Shown: positions 21,856 to 34,018 of the stretch, one piece after another
Position numbering within the stretch: the stretch's first letter is position 1
Layout: every line of letters starts with the position of its first letter
Assembly (NCBI GenBank): GCA_002470465.1
Contig: DKMD01000017.1
Coordinates: 1 to 64,000 of the forward strand
DNA: 64,000 nt
Reading direction: 5' to 3'
Source of the DNA: Pluralibacter sp. UBA7423
Lineage (GTDB): Bacteria > Pseudomonadota > Gammaproteobacteria > Enterobacterales > Enterobacteriaceae
The notes under the pieces: generated by a model
Told to the model about the DNA's origin: nothing
Databases searched by the model: none
Seen by the model: the letters and a program-made list of their open reading frames with translations, nothing else
Position numbers and translations under genes: made by a program

Positions 21856-22494
21856 GTGTTTGCGGATTTTGGCGTACTGAATTACTGGACCTACCTGGTG
21901 GGCGCGATTTTTATCATTCTGGTGCCTGGGCCAAATACCTTTTTTGTGCTCAAAACCGGGGCAGCGTACGGCATTCGTACAGGCTACCTCGCTGCGCTGG
22001 CGGTATTTATCGGCGATGCGGTGCTGATGTTTCTTTCGTACGCGGGCGTTGCCACGCTCATTAAAACGACGCCAGTGCTGTTTAACATCGTTCGTTATCT
22101 CGGCGCGTTGTATCTGCTTTATCTCGGCATAAAAATGCTGTGGGCGGTCATCAAACAGAAGGGCGGCGAGCACGCGCACCATGCCGAACAGCGCAGCACC
22201 ATCTTTAAGCGCGCCCTGACGCTGAGCCTGACTAACCCAAAAGCCATTCTGTTTTACGTTTCGTTCTTCGTGCAGTTTATCGACGTGAACTCAAGTACGC
22301 CGGGGCTGGCGTTCCTGATCCTGGGCGTTACGCTGGAGACGGTGAGCTTTATCTATCTCAGCTTCCTGATTGTGTCCGGCACGCTGGTGACCCGCTTTGT
22401 GGGTAGCCGCAAGAAACTGGTGAAGCTTGGCAACAGCCTGATTGGCCTGGTGTTTGTGGGCTTCGCCGCGCGCCTGGCATCGTTACAATCTTAA
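21856..22494 (+). CDS. leuE: Leucine exporter of the LysE/RhtB family
   Basis: Inner-membrane exporter of 212 residues with about six helices. It matches E. coli LeuE (YeaS) over its whole length, including [31 protein letters not shown] and [20 protein letters not shown]. It exports leucine and some other hydrophobic amino acids. The start is GTG at 21856, with AAGGGAGA eight bases upstream; no ATG fits the conserved N-terminus. In K-12 leuE lies far from pntB, so this is a different location. No leucine-responsive site could be assigned. Confidence 0.9.
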   Translation: MFADFGVLNYWTYLVGAIFIILVPGPNTFFVLKTGAAYGIRTGYLAALAVFIGDAVLMFLSYAGVATLIKTTPVLFNIVRYLGALYLLYLGIKMLWAVIKQKGGEHAHHAEQRSTIFKRALTLSLTNPKAILFYVSFFVQFIDVNSSTPGLAFLILGVTLETVSFIYLSFLIVSGTLVTRFVGSRKKLVKLGNSLIGLVFVGFAARLASLQS

Positions 22495-22527
22495 TAGCTC
22501 TGCTACCATCGTATTTAAAATAACTGA

Positions 22528-23667
<1,140 letters not shown>

Positions 23668-23674
23668 TGCGCAG

Positions 23675-23706
23675 GCCAGCGGCGTTCGTCCGCTGGCTTT
23701 CCTTTT
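23675..23706 (+). terminator. Terminator of frmA
   Basis: GCCAGCGG and CCGCTGGC form an 8-bp stem with a 7-nt loop, followed by TTTCCTTTTT. Confidence 0.85.
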
Positions 23707-23744
23707 TAATGTTCAAAATGTGACCCACGTAGCGCTTTTACCGG

Positions 23745-23771
23745 TAAGCAATCGGCGCGCCGGGCCGATGA
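23745..23771 (+). promoter_or_regulatory. Sigma-28 (FliA) type promoter of the chemoreceptor gene
   Basis: TAAG at 23745-23748, a 15-bp spacer, and GCCGATGA at 23764-23771 match the flagellar consensus TAAA-N15-GCCGATAA with two substitutions. It lies about 50 bp upstream of the receptor start codon. The fit places the gene in the flagellar class 3 regulon. Confidence 0.85.
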
Positions 23772-23822
23772 CAATCTTACGGACGTTTTGATACGTCTTT
23801 ACTATAAGAGAGTCGATAAGCC

Positions 23823-25514
23823 ATGGATAAATCAGCCGTAGGGCAAAAGTCGCAAACCGTCAGTTTTTTACACCATATCCGTCTCGTGCCGCTGTTCTCC
23901 TCCATTCTCGGGGGGATCCTGCTGCTGTTCGCGCTGAGCTCGGGCCTTGCGGGCTATTTTTTGCTGCAGGCCGATCGTGACCAGGGTGACGTTACTCAGG
24001 AATTAGAAGTTCGCATGGGTTTATCGAACAGCTCAAACCATCTGCGAACAGCACGTATCAACCTGATCCACGCCGGCGCCGCCAGCCGCATTGCCGAAAT
24101 GGATGATATGAAGCGCAATATCGCCGAAGCGGAGCAGCGCATCAAACAGTCTCAGGAAGGCTTCGCGCAGTACGTGAATCGTGAAGTGAAAACACCGGCT
24201 GATGAAGCGCTGGATGGTGAGATCAATGCGCGCTACAAAGCCTACATCGATGGCATGCAGCCGATGCTGAAATATGCCAAAAACGGTATGTTTGAGGCGA
24301 TCATCAACCATGAAAACGAGCACGCCCGCCAACTGGATGCCGCTTACAACGACGTGTTGCTTAAGGCGATTCAGATCCGCAGCGAACGGGCTCGTCATCT
24401 GTCCGAAACGGCACACAGCCGCACCCAGCTTGGTCTCGCCTTTATGGTTGGGGCCTTTGTGCTGGCGCTGGTTTTAACGTTGCTTACGTTTGTTGCGTTA
24501 CGCCGAACCGTTATTAATCCTCTGCGTCGCGCTCTGCACCGTATCGAGCAAATTGCGGATGGCGATCTGACGCTGGCCGATGAAGCGACGGGCCGCAGCG
24601 AAATCGGTAAGCTGAGCCACGACCTGCAAAAAATGCAGCACGCGCTGGCGCAAACCGTTGGCACCGTGCGTCAGGGCACCGAAGAGATCTATCGCGGTAC
24701 CAGCGAAATTTCCGCAGGCAACACGGATTTGTCCTCCCGTACTGAAGAGCAGGCCGCGGCGATTGAGCAGACAGCCGCCAGCATGGAGCAACTGACCGCC
24801 ACGGTGAAACAGAACGCCGATAACGCGCATCACGCCTCCAGACTGGCGGAAGATGCCTCCGGGAAAGCTACGCGCGGCGGGCAGATTGTCTCCGGCGTGG
24901 TGTCGACGATGGGCAACATCTCTGCCAGTTCGAAGAAAATATCTGAAATTACCGCTGTGATTAACAGCATTGCTTTCCAGACCAACATTCTGGCGCTGAA
25001 CGCCGCGGTGGAAGCTGCGCGTGCAGGGGAACAGGGACGAGGTTTTGCTGTGGTCGCAAGCGAAGTACGCACGCTCGCCAGCCGCAGCGCCCAGGCAGCA
25101 AAAGAGATTGAAGGGCTTATCAGTGAATCCGTCATGCTGATTGAACGCGGTTCCGGAGAAGTCGTTGCGGCGGGCAGCACCATGAGTGACATCGTGGAGG
25201 CGGTCAAACGCGTCACCGACATCATGCTGGAAATCGCCGCGGCTTCGGATGAGCAGAGTCGGGGGATTTTGCAGGTGAGTCAGGCGATTACGGAGATGGA
25301 CAACGTCACCCAGCAAAATGCCTCGCTGGTGGAAGAGGCCTCTGCGGCGGCTGGTTCACTGGAAGAGCAGGCCGCACGCCTCACGGAGGCAGTCGGTGCG
25401 TTTCGTTTGCAGCACGCGGGTAGCATAAATCGCCAGCCGCCTGCGCCTTCCGCCAGTCGCTATCAGCCACAGCGCCCGGCACTTGCCGAGGGCGATAACT
25501 GGGAAACGTTCTGA
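23823..25514 (+). CDS. Methyl-accepting chemotaxis protein (Tar/Tsr type)
   Basis: Transmembrane chemoreceptor of 563 residues. A first helix lies at about 22-48, a mostly helical periplasmic ligand domain follows to about 200, a second helix spans about 201-227, then HAMP, methylation helices and the signalling tip [20 protein letters not shown]. The C-terminus ends in the pentapeptide NWETF, the tether for CheR and CheB found only on major receptors, so it should be adapted efficiently. Ligand cannot be read from sequence; the periplasmic domain is TarH-like but is not plain Tar or Tsr. A sigma-28-type promoter precedes it. A 25-codon frame overlaps its stop. Confidence 0.93.
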   Translation: MDKSAVGQKSQTVSFLHHIRLVPLFSSILGGILLLFALSSGLAGYFLLQADRDQGDVTQELEVRMGLSNSSNHLRTARINLIHAGAASRIAEMDDMKRNIAEAEQRIKQSQEGFAQYVNREVKTPADEALDGEINARYKAYIDGMQPMLKYAKNGMFEAIINHENEHARQLDAAYNDVLLKAIQIRSERARHLSETAHSRTQLGLAFMVGAFVLALVLTLLTFVALRRTVINPLRRALHRIEQIADGDLTLADEATGRSEIGKLSHDLQKMQHALAQTVGTVRQGTEEIYRGTSEISAGNTDLSSRTEEQAAAIEQTAASMEQLTATVKQNADNAHHASRLAEDASGKATRGGQIVSGVVSTMGNISASSKKISEITAVINSIAFQTNILALNAAVEAARAGEQGRGFAVVASEVRTLASRSAQAAKEIEGLISESVMLIERGSGEVVAAGSTMSDIVEAVKRVTDIMLEIAAASDEQSRGILQVSQAITEMDNVTQQNASLVEEASAAAGSLEEQAARLTEAVGAFRLQHAGSINRQPPAPSASRYQPQRPALAEGDNWETF

Positions 25515-25591
25515 TGAAAAGGCCGGTGGCACTGTCATCCTTCGAACTCAAAGAAGAGATCAACTACGCCTGGTGTCTGGGTATCCACTGA
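25514..25591 (+). CDS. Possible 25-residue ORF coupled to the chemoreceptor stop
   Basis: An ATG overlaps the chemoreceptor TGA as TGATG and opens 25 codons before TGA, directly ahead of a strong terminator. The peptide starts [15 protein letters not shown] and ends YAWCLGIH. It has no membrane segment. Overlap permits translational coupling, but there is no separate ribosome site, and chance cannot be excluded. I do not recognise it. Confidence 0.25.
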   Translation: MKRPVALSSFELKEEINYAWCLGIH

Positions 25592-25610
25592 TCCCTCTGT
25601 CAGACATAAA

Positions 25611-25648
25611 AAACCCGGTGAGGAAGCTCACCGGGTTTTTCTTTTTTT
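25611..25648. terminator. Bidirectional terminator between the chemoreceptor and uspE
   Basis: AAACCCGGTGAG pairs perfectly with CTCACCGGGTTT around a 4-nt loop, with A-runs before and T-runs after. It serves both converging transcripts. Confidence 0.93.
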
Positions 25649-25668
25649 AAGAGACTAAGGCTGGATGC

Positions 25669-26619
25669 TTAGTCGTCTTCTTCGTCGTCAAGCTCGACCG
25701 GGGTCTGATACTGATCCGGCTTCAGCGCCAGCAGGTCGCAGCGCAGATGATCGATAACCTGTTCCGCGGTATTCCCAAGGAATGCGGCAGAAAGGCCTGT
25801 GCGTCCAACCGTGCCCAGTACCACAATCCCCGCCTGCAAATGCTCAGCCAGATCCGGGATGACCTCTTCCGGCAGGCCTTTCTCGACGTGGGTCATCTCT
25901 TCTGAAATGCTGTATTTCTGCCGTAGCGCCTTCATGGCAAGCAGATGCTGGCCGCGAATGGCGTCGTTGTACACGCTCGGGTCGAAATCCGGCAGCTCAA
26001 TCGCGATATTGATTGGCGTGACCGGGTAGGCGCCCACAAGATGCACTTCGGTGTGGTTGATTTGCTCGGCAAGCTGCAGCGTTTCCCGTACCAGTTTGTC
26101 ATTGAGGGCGTTGTGATACTCCTCTTCGCTGGCGAGATTGACTGCCACAATCGCTTTGCCGCCTTCCGGCCACGGCTGATCTTTCACCATCCACACCGGG
26201 CAGGGGCATTTTCTCAGTAAATGCCAGTCGGTGGGGGTGAAAATCACCGCTTCCAGTTTGTCGTGCTGGTGGGCCATCTTGAGCAGCAGATCGTGCCCGC
26301 CGCTCATCACTTCCTGAATAATGGCTTCGAAGGGGCGGTTATGCCAGACGACTTTGATGTCAATCGGCACGCCGGCATCTATGTAAAATTTTGCCTGTTC
26401 GCGGATCCACGCGGTCCGCTGGCTGATGACGCCCTGACGCATAGCCGTGCGCTCGTCAGGCGACAGAAGGGTGGTCATCTCATACGAAAAATCGTAGATC
26501 GGCAAAAAGGCTTTAATGGTTCCACCAATCCGTTGATGAAGGTACACAGCGCGCCGTAATGCGGGTTGATCGTCCTGGTTAGGATCGATGGCTACCAGCA
26601 TGCTTTGATACTTTGCCAT
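25669..26619 (-). CDS. uspE: Universal stress protein E
   Basis: Cytosolic tandem universal stress protein, 316 residues with two Usp domains (about 1-150 and 160-310). In E. coli it is linked to DNA-damage resistance, motility and cell aggregation. The second domain carries the nucleotide-loop-like motif [20 protein letters not shown]. The C-terminus ends in an acidic DDEEDD tail as in E. coli. The start at [17 protein letters not shown] has an AAGGAGAC ribosome site; a nine-codon GTG extension was rejected. It is next to fnr on the same strand, the usual arrangement. Confidence 0.96.
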   Translation of the reverse strand: MAKYQSMLVAIDPNQDDQPALRRAVYLHQRIGGTIKAFLPIYDFSYEMTTLLSPDERTAMRQGVISQRTAWIREQAKFYIDAGVPIDIKVVWHNRPFEAIIQEVMSGGHDLLLKMAHQHDKLEAVIFTPTDWHLLRKCPCPVWMVKDQPWPEGGKAIVAVNLASEEEYHNALNDKLVRETLQLAEQINHTEVHLVGAYPVTPINIAIELPDFDPSVYNDAIRGQHLLAMKALRQKYSISEEMTHVEKGLPEEVIPDLAEHLQAGIVVLGTVGRTGLSAAFLGNTAEQVIDHLRCDLLALKPDQYQTPVELDDEEDD

Positions 26620-26757
26620 ACAGGGTCTCCTTACAACTGTCACCACAGTCTGTAAATAAAAGATAACCCATCCGGAGTGATTGAAACAGGGGATAACCTT
26701 CGCCAGATCAATAAATCACAAAAATTTAGCGATCCGGCGAACGGAAAAAAAGGGGGA

Positions 26758-27510
26758 TCAGGCGACGTTGCGGGCCTGTCCGGCCAGAACGGCCAGCGCA
26801 TCGCTGTTCTCGATGGTAATGTACTTACCTTTTACCGCTAGCATGCCGCTTTTCTGGAAACGACCGAGCAGGCGGCTGATGGTTTCTACCGTCAGGCCGA
26901 GGTAGTTACCGATGTCACCGCGGGTCATGGTCAGACGGAACTCACGCGGAGAGAAGCCGCGCTGGGCGAAACGACGGGAGAGGTTATAGATAAACGCTGC
27001 CAGGCGCTCTTCCGCATTTTTCTTCGACAGCAGCAGGATCATATCCTGGTCGCCTTTGATCTCGCCGCTCATCAGACGCATCATCTGCTGGCGCAGGTTC
27101 GGCATTTTACCGGAAAGATCGTCCAGGGTTTCGAACGGGATTTCGCAAACCATGGACGTTTCCAGCGCCTGCGCGAAGCTTGGGTGATGACCGGTGCCGA
27201 TGGCGTCGAAACCGACCAGATCGCCTGCCAGGTGGAAACCGGTAATCTGCTCATCGCCCTGTTCGGTGATGGTGTAGCTCTTGATCGTGCCGGAGCGGAT
27301 GGCATACAGCGATTTCAGCTCATCGCCTGCTTTGAACAGGGTTTGCCCTTTCTGAATCGGCTTTTTACGCTCGATGATATTATCAAGCTGATCGAGCTCA
27401 TGTTCATTGAGGGTGAACGGGATACAGAGCTGGCTGATGCTGCAATCCTGGCAGTGGATAGCACAACCGCCAGACTGGATGCGTCGAATAATTCGCTTTT
27501 CCGGGATCAT
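26758..27510 (-). CDS. fnr: FNR: oxygen-responsive global regulator
   Basis: CRP-family regulator, 250 residues, nearly identical to E. coli FNR. It carries a 4Fe-4S cluster that is lost in oxygen. Cysteines 20, 23 and 29 are visible in [11 protein letters not shown], and the fourth ligand in SMVCEIPF (about 122). The helix-turn-helix shows [17 protein letters not shown] with the Glu and Arg that read TTGAT. An FNR box lies 20 bp upstream of the start codon, consistent with autoregulation. Between uspE and ogt the gene order is as in K-12. Confidence 0.98.
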   Translation of the reverse strand: MIPEKRIIRRIQSGGCAIHCQDCSISQLCIPFTLNEHELDQLDNIIERKKPIQKGQTLFKAGDELKSLYAIRSGTIKSYTITEQGDEQITGFHLAGDLVGFDAIGTGHHPSFAQALETSMVCEIPFETLDDLSGKMPNLRQQMMRLMSGEIKGDQDMILLLSKKNAEERLAAFIYNLSRRFAQRGFSPREFRLTMTRGDIGNYLGLTVETISRLLGRFQKSGMLAVKGKYITIENSDALAVLAGQARNVA

Positions 27511-27529
27511 AGATTTGCTCAGGCTTTAA

Positions 27530-27543
27530 TTGATATTGGTCAA
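27530..27543. promoter_or_regulatory. FNR box at the fnr promoter
   Basis: TTGAT-ATTG-GTCAA matches TTGAT-N4-ATCAA at nine of ten half-site positions. Its place just upstream of fnr fits the known anaerobic autorepression. Confidence 0.85.
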
Positions 27544-27704
27544 TTTTAACATCTTTTTGGGGAGCAAGTAAGCCTTCAAAATCCGATTCACGTAATATAA
27601 GCAAGGGAAATAACCGAAGGGTTATATCCCCATGAAATCTATGAATTTAAACTGGAGCCTGCTGTCAGTAAAGTTGTCTGATATTTCCAGAAAGGCACTA
27701 AATA

Positions 27705-28220
27705 TCAAATTAGCAGGTAGCCTTCGTGGCGCAGCAGCCACTCTTTTCGCTGCACGCCGCCAGCATAACCGGTCATGGTACCGTTGCTGCCTATCACGCG
27801 ATGGCAGGGCACGACGATGCTTACCGGATTCGAACCGTTGGCCGCGCCTACAGCCCGCGCCGCGCCTGGTCGTCCGAGCTGTTCGGCAAGCTGCCCGTAG
27901 CGCATCACCTGACCGCAGGGAATAGAGCGCAGCGCCTGCCAGACTTCACGCTGAAAGTCGGTACCGCCCGTAGCGCTTGGCAGGGAGTCGATTATGCTGA
28001 GATCGCCGTCGAAGTACTCTCTCATCTTCTGACTCAGCCCGTTAGGATTGCTGGCAGGGATTCGCTCATAGCCCTCCGCGCGATAATGCAGATCCAACAG
28101 CTGCACCATACGATCGCTGTGCTCTTCCCACTCGACGGCGCGCAGGTTGAACTGTTCATCACACAGGATCCACAGCGGCCCGACCGGGGTCGCGATTTTA
28201 TCTTCCAGCAATCTCAGCAT
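27705..28220 (-). CDS. ogt: O6-methylguanine-DNA methyltransferase
   Basis: Constitutive DNA repair protein, 171 residues, that moves alkyl groups from O6-alkylguanine and O4-alkylthymine to its own cysteine in one suicide reaction. The active site PCHRV lies in [14 protein letters not shown] near residue 139; the recognition helix is [16 protein letters not shown]. The start at [14 protein letters not shown] follows TAAGGAA; an in-frame GTG one codon earlier is less likely. It ends 195 bp from the fnr start and begins 10 bp from the abgT stop. Confidence 0.96.
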   Translation of the reverse strand: MLRLLEDKIATPVGPLWILCDEQFNLRAVEWEEHSDRMVQLLDLHYRAEGYERIPASNPNGLSQKMREYFDGDLSIIDSLPSATGGTDFQREVWQALRSIPCGQVMRYGQLAEQLGRPGAARAVGAANGSNPVSIVVPCHRVIGSNGTMTGYAGGVQRKEWLLRHEGYLLI

Positions 28221-28229
28221 CACATTTCC

Positions 28230-29756
28230 TTAGTTCAGCCGCGGGTAAACCCCCGGCCCAATGGGGAGGCCGACAAGATACCACGCCACCAGCATCAGCA
28301 ACCATACCCCTAAAAAGATAAGCGGATAGGGTAATACCAGAGAATAGTAGGTACCGAGCTTCGCCTCTGGCTTATAGCGCTGGAGAAAGCCGAGAAACAG
28401 CGGCACGAACGGAGATACCGGTGCCAGCGGGATCACAGAGGAATCCGCCACCCGAAACAGGATCTGCGCGAACGCCGGGTGAAAGCCAAGCAGCATGAAC
28501 ATTGGCACAAATATCGGCGCCAGAATCGACCAGATTGCCGAGCCGCTGGCGATAAACATGCACAATAAAGAAGAGAGCAGCGCCAGCCCGACAAACGCAG
28601 GCACGCCGCTCAAGCCTGCGGCTTCCAGAATATCGGTCAGGCCAACCGCCATAAACTTGCCCATATTGCTCCAGTTAAACATGGCCACAAACTGGGCGAG
28701 CGGGAAGACCATGACGATAAACCCGGCCATCTCCTTCATCGGCTCGATCATCAGGTGTGGAATGTCTCCCTGACTGCGGATTTTCTTTGTCGCCAGGCCA
28801 TACGCCAGCGAGATCACGAAGAAGAAAAAGATGATCAGCGGCACGATGCCTTTAATGAAGGGTGACGGCAGCACGGTGTGCAGGACCGGATCGCGCAGAA
28901 TGCCGTTTTCGGGAACGATAAGCAGCGCAATCAGACCGATAAACAGCAGCGAGACAATTCCCGCCACCCGCAGGCCAAAGCGCTGTTCGGCGCTCAGGGT
29001 TTCCAGCTTTTCCTCATCGTTGCCTTGCCACAGGCCAAGACGCGGTTCGACGATTTTATCGGTGATGAGACCGCCGACAACCGTCAACGCAATTACCGAG
29101 CTTGCCATAAAATACCAGTTGTCGATAACGCTGACGTACATCGCGGCGTCCATGGTTTTCGCGGCTTCGGTGCTGATACCGGAGAGCAGAACGTCGGTGG
29201 TAACAATCAGCAAATTCGCAGTAAAACCACAGCCAACGCCTGCAATGGCGGTCAGCAGGCCTGCAACCGGATGTCGACCAACGGCGAGAAAGATCAGAGC
29301 GCCCATCGGCGGCATGATCACCAGCGCGGCGTCGGACGAAATATGGCTGAAGAAGGCAATAAACAGCACCATATAGCTTGCGTAACGCGCGCTGACGTGG
29401 GAAGCCATCTTCACCATCAGTGCGGGCAGCAGCCCGACGCGTTCGGCAAGGCCTGCGCCCAATACCAGCGCGAGGATGGCACCGAGCGGCGCAAACCCAC
29501 TGAAGTTCTTAATGACGTTCGGCAAAAACCAGTGCAGCCCCTCCACGCTCAGCAGGTTTTTGACCACAACGGTGGTGCCGTTCGCTGGGCTTTTTACGCT
29601 CACGTCGAAAGCCGAAAGCGCGGCAGTGGCTATCATCAATGCCGCAATCAGGTACACAAACAGCAGGAAAGGGTGCGGCACTTTATTACCAATCTTTTCT
29701 ACCCAGCCATACAGCTTACCGGTGGGGGAATGCGAAGGTATGGAAGACATACTCAT
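28230..29756 (-). CDS. abgT: p-Aminobenzoyl-glutamate transporter
   Basis: Inner-membrane secondary transporter of 508 residues for p-aminobenzoyl-glutamate, a folate breakdown product. It has long hydrophobic helices and the re-entrant AbgT-family motifs GVGCGFTANLLIVTTDVLLSG and ASGSAIWSILAPIFVPM. It matches E. coli AbgT end to end. It is the last gene of abgABT, 54 bp after abgB, with a GAGGAA ribosome site. Imported substrate is cleaved by AbgA and AbgB, so the cell can reuse p-aminobenzoate for folate. Other AbgT-family members export sulfonamides; the operon context favours import. Confidence 0.95.
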   Translation of the reverse strand: MSMSSIPSHSPTGKLYGWVEKIGNKVPHPFLLFVYLIAALMIATAALSAFDVSVKSPANGTTVVVKNLLSVEGLHWFLPNVIKNFSGFAPLGAILALVLGAGLAERVGLLPALMVKMASHVSARYASYMVLFIAFFSHISSDAALVIMPPMGALIFLAVGRHPVAGLLTAIAGVGCGFTANLLIVTTDVLLSGISTEAAKTMDAAMYVSVIDNWYFMASSVIALTVVGGLITDKIVEPRLGLWQGNDEEKLETLSAEQRFGLRVAGIVSLLFIGLIALLIVPENGILRDPVLHTVLPSPFIKGIVPLIIFFFFVISLAYGLATKKIRSQGDIPHLMIEPMKEMAGFIVMVFPLAQFVAMFNWSNMGKFMAVGLTDILEAAGLSGVPAFVGLALLSSLLCMFIASGSAIWSILAPIFVPMFMLLGFHPAFAQILFRVADSSVIPLAPVSPFVPLFLGFLQRYKPEAKLGTYYSLVLPYPLIFLGVWLLMLVAWYLVGLPIGPGVYPRLN

Positions 29757-29810
29757 GGGCGTTCCTCGGGTGTCGTTGTGTTTGTTGTGTTATGAGTTGT
29801 TTTATAATGA

Positions 29811-31256
29811 TTATTTAAGTGGTGACGGTGTCACGTTTTTCGGGATCGGACAGTGATATGGCCGCTCCTCAAGCTGCTGTGCCAGCTCTGTCCGGCAGGC
29901 TTCCAGCAGTGCCGGGTCATCAAACAGGTTAATGGCCGTTGCGCCCATGATTTTCCCGGCGTGCAGCATGCCTTTATGCGCGATGGATGTGCGGCCCTGG
30001 CTGACCAGCTGCCAGGTATGCAGAGGCGTGCCGACGGCAAAACAGGGACTGAAGCACTGCGCGACAGGGGTTTTCCAACTGACGTCACCCACGTCCGTTG
30101 ACCCCGGCAACACTTCGCTATTGGGCACATACGGCGCAACCTCATCAATAAGCAGCGTTTTCTGATGACGGCGGGCAAAGTTAATACCTTCCTGCGCGCC
30201 GGTGCGAGCGATGTTTTGCAGGCTGTTTTGCAGATCGTTTTCGCTTAGCGTGGTGCGAATCGCATGGGCAAATTCCAGTTCCTCTTCACTCCATACTGGC
30301 GTGCCGTAGTGCTGAACCGCCTGATACATTGCCGCCTCCAGCGTGCGGTTGGGCAGGTAGCTGGAACAGGCTTTCTCAAAACGACAGCTGACCGTCGTTT
30401 CCGTCATCAGCGCCGCGCCCTGAGCAATTTTCTCAATCCGCTGGTAAATCTGCTGAACGTCGGCCATCTCTGGCGCGCGAATCAGGTACAACACTTCGGC
30501 CTGCGCCTGCACGACGTTGGGAGAAATACCGCCGGTGTCGGTAATGGCGTAGTGCACGCGGGCTTTTTCGATAATGTGCTCATTGAGGAAATTTGTGCCG
30601 GTGGTCATCAGCGTCACCGCGTCCAGCGCGCTGCGGCCTAAATGCGGTGAGTTTGCCGCATGCGCCGCGACGCCGGTAAAGCGCCAGGCGGCCTGAATAT
30701 TCGCCAGCGTACTGGTGCTGAACATCCCCGCAAAAGCCTCAGGATGCCAGGTGACGGCAGCGTCCACGTCGTCGAACAGGCCTTCGCGCACCATAAAGGT
30801 TTTGCCGGAGCCGCCTTCTTCGCCCGGGCAGCCGTAAAAACGCAGCGTGCCTTCACGACCGTTTTGTTCCAGCCATGCTTTAGCCGCAACGGCGGCAGCA
30901 AAAGCCGCTGTACCCAGCAGGTTATGTCCGCAGCCATGGCCGTTCGCGCCTGGGGTCGATGAAGTGGGCTCCGCGCAGTGCGCCTGCTGGTTGAGGCCTG
31001 CCAGCGCATCATATTCGCCCAGCACGGCAATAACCGGTTTTCCGCTGCCTACGCTCGCGATAAAGGCATTCGGAATACCGCCCGCTTCGCGCGTGATGCT
31101 GAAGCCCTCGGCTTCCAGGGCGCTCGCGAGCCGTTCGGCGGACCAGAACTCCTCAAAGCGCGTTTCCGGATGATCCCAAATCTCGTCGGCGATATCGCTG
31201 AACTGTTGATGGCGGGCGTTAAGGGTATCGGCTACAAAATCGTATATCTGCTGCAT
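29811..31256 (-). CDS. abgB: p-Aminobenzoyl-glutamate hydrolase subunit B
   Basis: M20-family metallopeptidase subunit, 481 residues. With AbgA it forms the cytosolic hydrolase that releases p-aminobenzoate and glutamate. Metal-site motifs are seen in [11 protein letters not shown], the catalytic acid in [11 protein letters not shown], and [11 protein letters not shown]. The dimerisation insert lies around 190-310. The start MQQIYDFV is set by the TAATG overlap with the abgA stop; longer in-frame readings run through abgA and are artefacts. Confidence 0.95.
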   Translation of the reverse strand: MQQIYDFVADTLNARHQQFSDIADEIWDHPETRFEEFWSAERLASALEAEGFSITREAGGIPNAFIASVGSGKPVIAVLGEYDALAGLNQQAHCAEPTSSTPGANGHGCGHNLLGTAAFAAAVAAKAWLEQNGREGTLRFYGCPGEEGGSGKTFMVREGLFDDVDAAVTWHPEAFAGMFSTSTLANIQAAWRFTGVAAHAANSPHLGRSALDAVTLMTTGTNFLNEHIIEKARVHYAITDTGGISPNVVQAQAEVLYLIRAPEMADVQQIYQRIEKIAQGAALMTETTVSCRFEKACSSYLPNRTLEAAMYQAVQHYGTPVWSEEELEFAHAIRTTLSENDLQNSLQNIARTGAQEGINFARRHQKTLLIDEVAPYVPNSEVLPGSTDVGDVSWKTPVAQCFSPCFAVGTPLHTWQLVSQGRTSIAHKGMLHAGKIMGATAINLFDDPALLEACRTELAQQLEERPYHCPIPKNVTPSPLK

Positions 31257-32566
31257 TAATTGACTCCTTTCTGTGCACAGCCCATCGCTACGCGGGCAAG
31301 GGTTTCCACGGCGATGCCGAGCACCTGCTCGTCGAAATCGAATTTTTCGTTGTGATGCCCGGCGCTCAGATCGGTCCCGAACACCATGTATGATGCGAGG
31401 CCGTTGCGCGCCTGGACGCGTGCCATCATCAGCGTGGCGTCTTCCGATCCTGCCGGAGCGGGCACGTTGTCTATCGCTTTTTCCACGCCGGGCACCTGAA
31501 CCGCCTGTTCGCGCAGGAAACTTACCCATTCAGGGGAAGGGGAACTTGCCGTCGCTGCGCCCATCAGTTTTACATCGGCGCTCACTTCGTACATCGCCGC
31601 AGCACCTGCAATCACGCTCTGAGCCCGGTCAAAAACGTACTGATTGATGGCTTCGCTCTCGCCACGCGTTTCCACTTTGATCAGCGCTGATGAAGGCACT
31701 ACGTTGCGCCCGGTCCCGGCCTGCATCACGCCAACGTTCACCCGTGAGGCTCCCGCGCTGTGCGGGGCAATCGCGTGCAGGGATATTGCTGCCTGCGCCG
31801 CAGCCAGCAGCGCGTTGCGACCCTCCTCCGGTTTTCCGCCTGCGTGCGCGGCAACACCGGTAAAACGCACGTCAAACTTGCTGGTAGCCATAAAGTTATC
31901 GGCACCGCACAGAACCGTGCCAGCTTCCACGCCGGTGCCGATATGCACCGCTGTAAAGTAATCCACATCGTCCAGCACGCCTGCGGCGACCATTGCGCGA
32001 GCGCCGCGAGTGCCTTCTTCGGCAGGCTGGAAAATCAGTTTGATCGTGCCGCGGAGTTCGCCGGAAAAGTGCTTCAGCACATGAGCAAGGCCGAGACCGA
32101 TGGCGGTATGCCCGTCGTGGCCGCAGGCGTGCATCATGCCTGCATTACAGGAGGCGAATCCGTCCCGGTGAGGGCGATGACTGTCGTCCTGATGCTCATT
32201 GAGGTCGAGTGCGTCCATATCAACGCGAAAAGCGAGAGTCGGGCCGGGACGCCCGGTATTCAGCGTGGCGACCACGCCGGTAAAACCACCTTCGAAAGCA
32301 GGCAGCCAGCGCTCAGGCGCACCCTGCTGGCGGGCTCTTTCATATTGCTGCGCAAGAGTCGTTTCATCCGGCAGACCCATCCGGCTCTGCTCATCCACCA
32401 CATCGCGACCAACGGCCAGCTGATAACCCAGGCCGTCGAGGATCTCCGCCACGCGCGCGGCAGTGCGAAATTCCAGCCAGCCGGATTCGGCATAATGATG
32501 AAATTCACGGCGCCAGGCACGCAGATCCGTCGCCAGCGACGCCACATATTCGGTAAGTAATGACAT
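31256..32566 (-). CDS. abgA: p-Aminobenzoyl-glutamate hydrolase subunit A
   Basis: M20-family metallopeptidase subunit, 436 residues, partner of AbgB. Motifs include [12 protein letters not shown] near the N-terminus, [16 protein letters not shown] with metal ligands, the catalytic Glu in [14 protein letters not shown] and [15 protein letters not shown] near the C-terminus. It is first in the abgABT operon, divergent from abgR across 168 bp, which should hold the AbgR operator. A TAATG overlap couples it to abgB. Confidence 0.95.
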   Translation of the reverse strand: MSLLTEYVASLATDLRAWRREFHHYAESGWLEFRTAARVAEILDGLGYQLAVGRDVVDEQSRMGLPDETTLAQQYERARQQGAPERWLPAFEGGFTGVVATLNTGRPGPTLAFRVDMDALDLNEHQDDSHRPHRDGFASCNAGMMHACGHDGHTAIGLGLAHVLKHFSGELRGTIKLIFQPAEEGTRGARAMVAAGVLDDVDYFTAVHIGTGVEAGTVLCGADNFMATSKFDVRFTGVAAHAGGKPEEGRNALLAAAQAAISLHAIAPHSAGASRVNVGVMQAGTGRNVVPSSALIKVETRGESEAINQYVFDRAQSVIAGAAAMYEVSADVKLMGAATASSPSPEWVSFLREQAVQVPGVEKAIDNVPAPAGSEDATLMMARVQARNGLASYMVFGTDLSAGHHNEKFDFDEQVLGIAVETLARVAMGCAQKGVN

Positions 32567-32734
32567 AACGTTTCCTGTTATCGGTAAAAAGTGTGAATCG
32601 CTTCACGGTGCGATAGTTTTTACTTATCAGTAATAATTTTTTAACGTTTCGCTCATTACCCTGCCATATCCCTTTGCATTACAGTAGATGCCAGTTTCTT
32701 GTGTCTGATAAACAGTGGTTATCGCGGAGCGGGC

Positions 32735-33646
32735 ATGACCTTTCAGGTAAAAATTCATCAAATTCGGGCCTTCGTGGAGGTCGCGAGGCAGGGCAGTATT
32801 CGTGGTGCAAGCCGTGCGCTTCAGCTCTCACAGCCCGCGCTCACCAAATCGATAAAAGAGCTGGAAGAGGGGATTTCAGCCCAGCTCTTTATTCGCCGCA
32901 GCAAAGGCGTGGCATTAACCGAATGCGGGGAAAGTTTCTACCAGCACGCTAATTTAATTCTGGAAGAGCTGCGTGCGGCGCAGGAGGAAATTCAGCAGCG
33001 CCAGGGGCGATTAACCGGGCAGATAAATATCGGGATGGGCGCAAGCGTGGCACGCACGCTGATGCCGCCGGTGATTAACCGCTTTCACCAGCAGCACCCG
33101 GGCGTGAAGGTCAGGATCATGGAAGGGCAGCTGGTGTCGATGATCAATGAATTACGTCAGGGCGAACTGGATTTCACCATCAACAGTTATTATAAGGGCC
33201 CTTACGATTACGAATTTACGTTTGAAAAATTATTTGAAAAAAACTTCGCGATATTTTCCCGGCGCGATCATCCTGCGCAGGGTGCGCAATCCATTAGTGC
33301 GCTATTGAAATATAACTGGACGATGCCGACTCCGCGCGGCAGTTATTACAAACAGCTTGAGGAGTTATTCAGCCATCGGGCACAAATACCGACCGTCGGC
33401 GTGGTATGTGAAACGTTCTCATCCTGTATTAGCCTGGTTGCGCAAAGTGATTTCTTAAGTATTTTGCCGGAAGAGTTAGGCACTGACCCGCTGATTGCGC
33501 ACCGTCTGGTGATGATCCCGGTGGTGGAGCCTTTACCGAAAGCCGCTTACTACCTGATTCAGCGCCGGGATGCGCAGCAGACGCCGCTTGCCGCATCGCT
33601 GATTACGCAATTTCGCCGACAAAGTCAGCAATTATTCCAGGGGTGA
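32735..33646 (+). CDS. abgR: AbgR: LysR-type regulator of abgABT
   Basis: LysR-family regulator of 303 residues. The N-terminal winged helix is FVEVARQGSIRGASRALQLS. The effector domain begins near residue 90 (LTGQINIGMG), as in E. coli AbgR. The start MTFQVKIHQIR is the conserved one; 12 codons upstream in frame were dropped. It is divergent from abgA, the typical LysR arrangement. Its inducer is presumed to be p-aminobenzoyl-glutamate or a related folate catabolite. Confidence 0.93.
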   Translation: MTFQVKIHQIRAFVEVARQGSIRGASRALQLSQPALTKSIKELEEGISAQLFIRRSKGVALTECGESFYQHANLILEELRAAQEEIQQRQGRLTGQINIGMGASVARTLMPPVINRFHQQHPGVKVRIMEGQLVSMINELRQGELDFTINSYYKGPYDYEFTFEKLFEKNFAIFSRRDHPAQGAQSISALLKYNWTMPTPRGSYYKQLEELFSHRAQIPTVGVVCETFSSCISLVAQSDFLSILPEELGTDPLIAHRLVMIPVVEPLPKAAYYLIQRRDAQQTPLAASLITQFRRQSQQLFQG

Positions 33647-34018
33647 TTATTTATAGCTAAATAAAAAAACAGGATCTGCCGACATCCGCCAGATCCCACA
33701 GTATACACAGCAATATTTCCATACCGTCTTCCTGCCCCTGATTCCCCCGTGCAGGTAATACAGTTATAGCGAATTCAGGCATAAATACCAGTTTCTTGGG
33801 TGATATATTTCACGTTTCGTTAATAGTGTGTTGCATGTTAACGTCAATTAATTTTAGTTAAGTAATGGTTAACTATTTTTTCCTTTATTCGCTTCACTTT
33901 CGAACCAGAATATATTCTTCAGGAAATCTGTTTCCAGAAATAACCAAAAGCGTTGAGCGCAGGACAGGGCGCGGCTATAGTAGCCTTCCGGCAGTGAAGG
34001 TAGCGGGAGGAGGTAACG
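33647..34018. other. abgR-smrA intergenic region, no gene seen
   Basis: This 372-bp stretch begins with a weak terminator-like stem (GGATCTG at 33672 with CAGATCC ending at 33696) after an A-run. AT-rich sequence follows, including TTAGTTAAGTAATGGTTAACTA near 33855, suited to the smrA promoter. No convincing frame is open. Confidence 0.5.
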
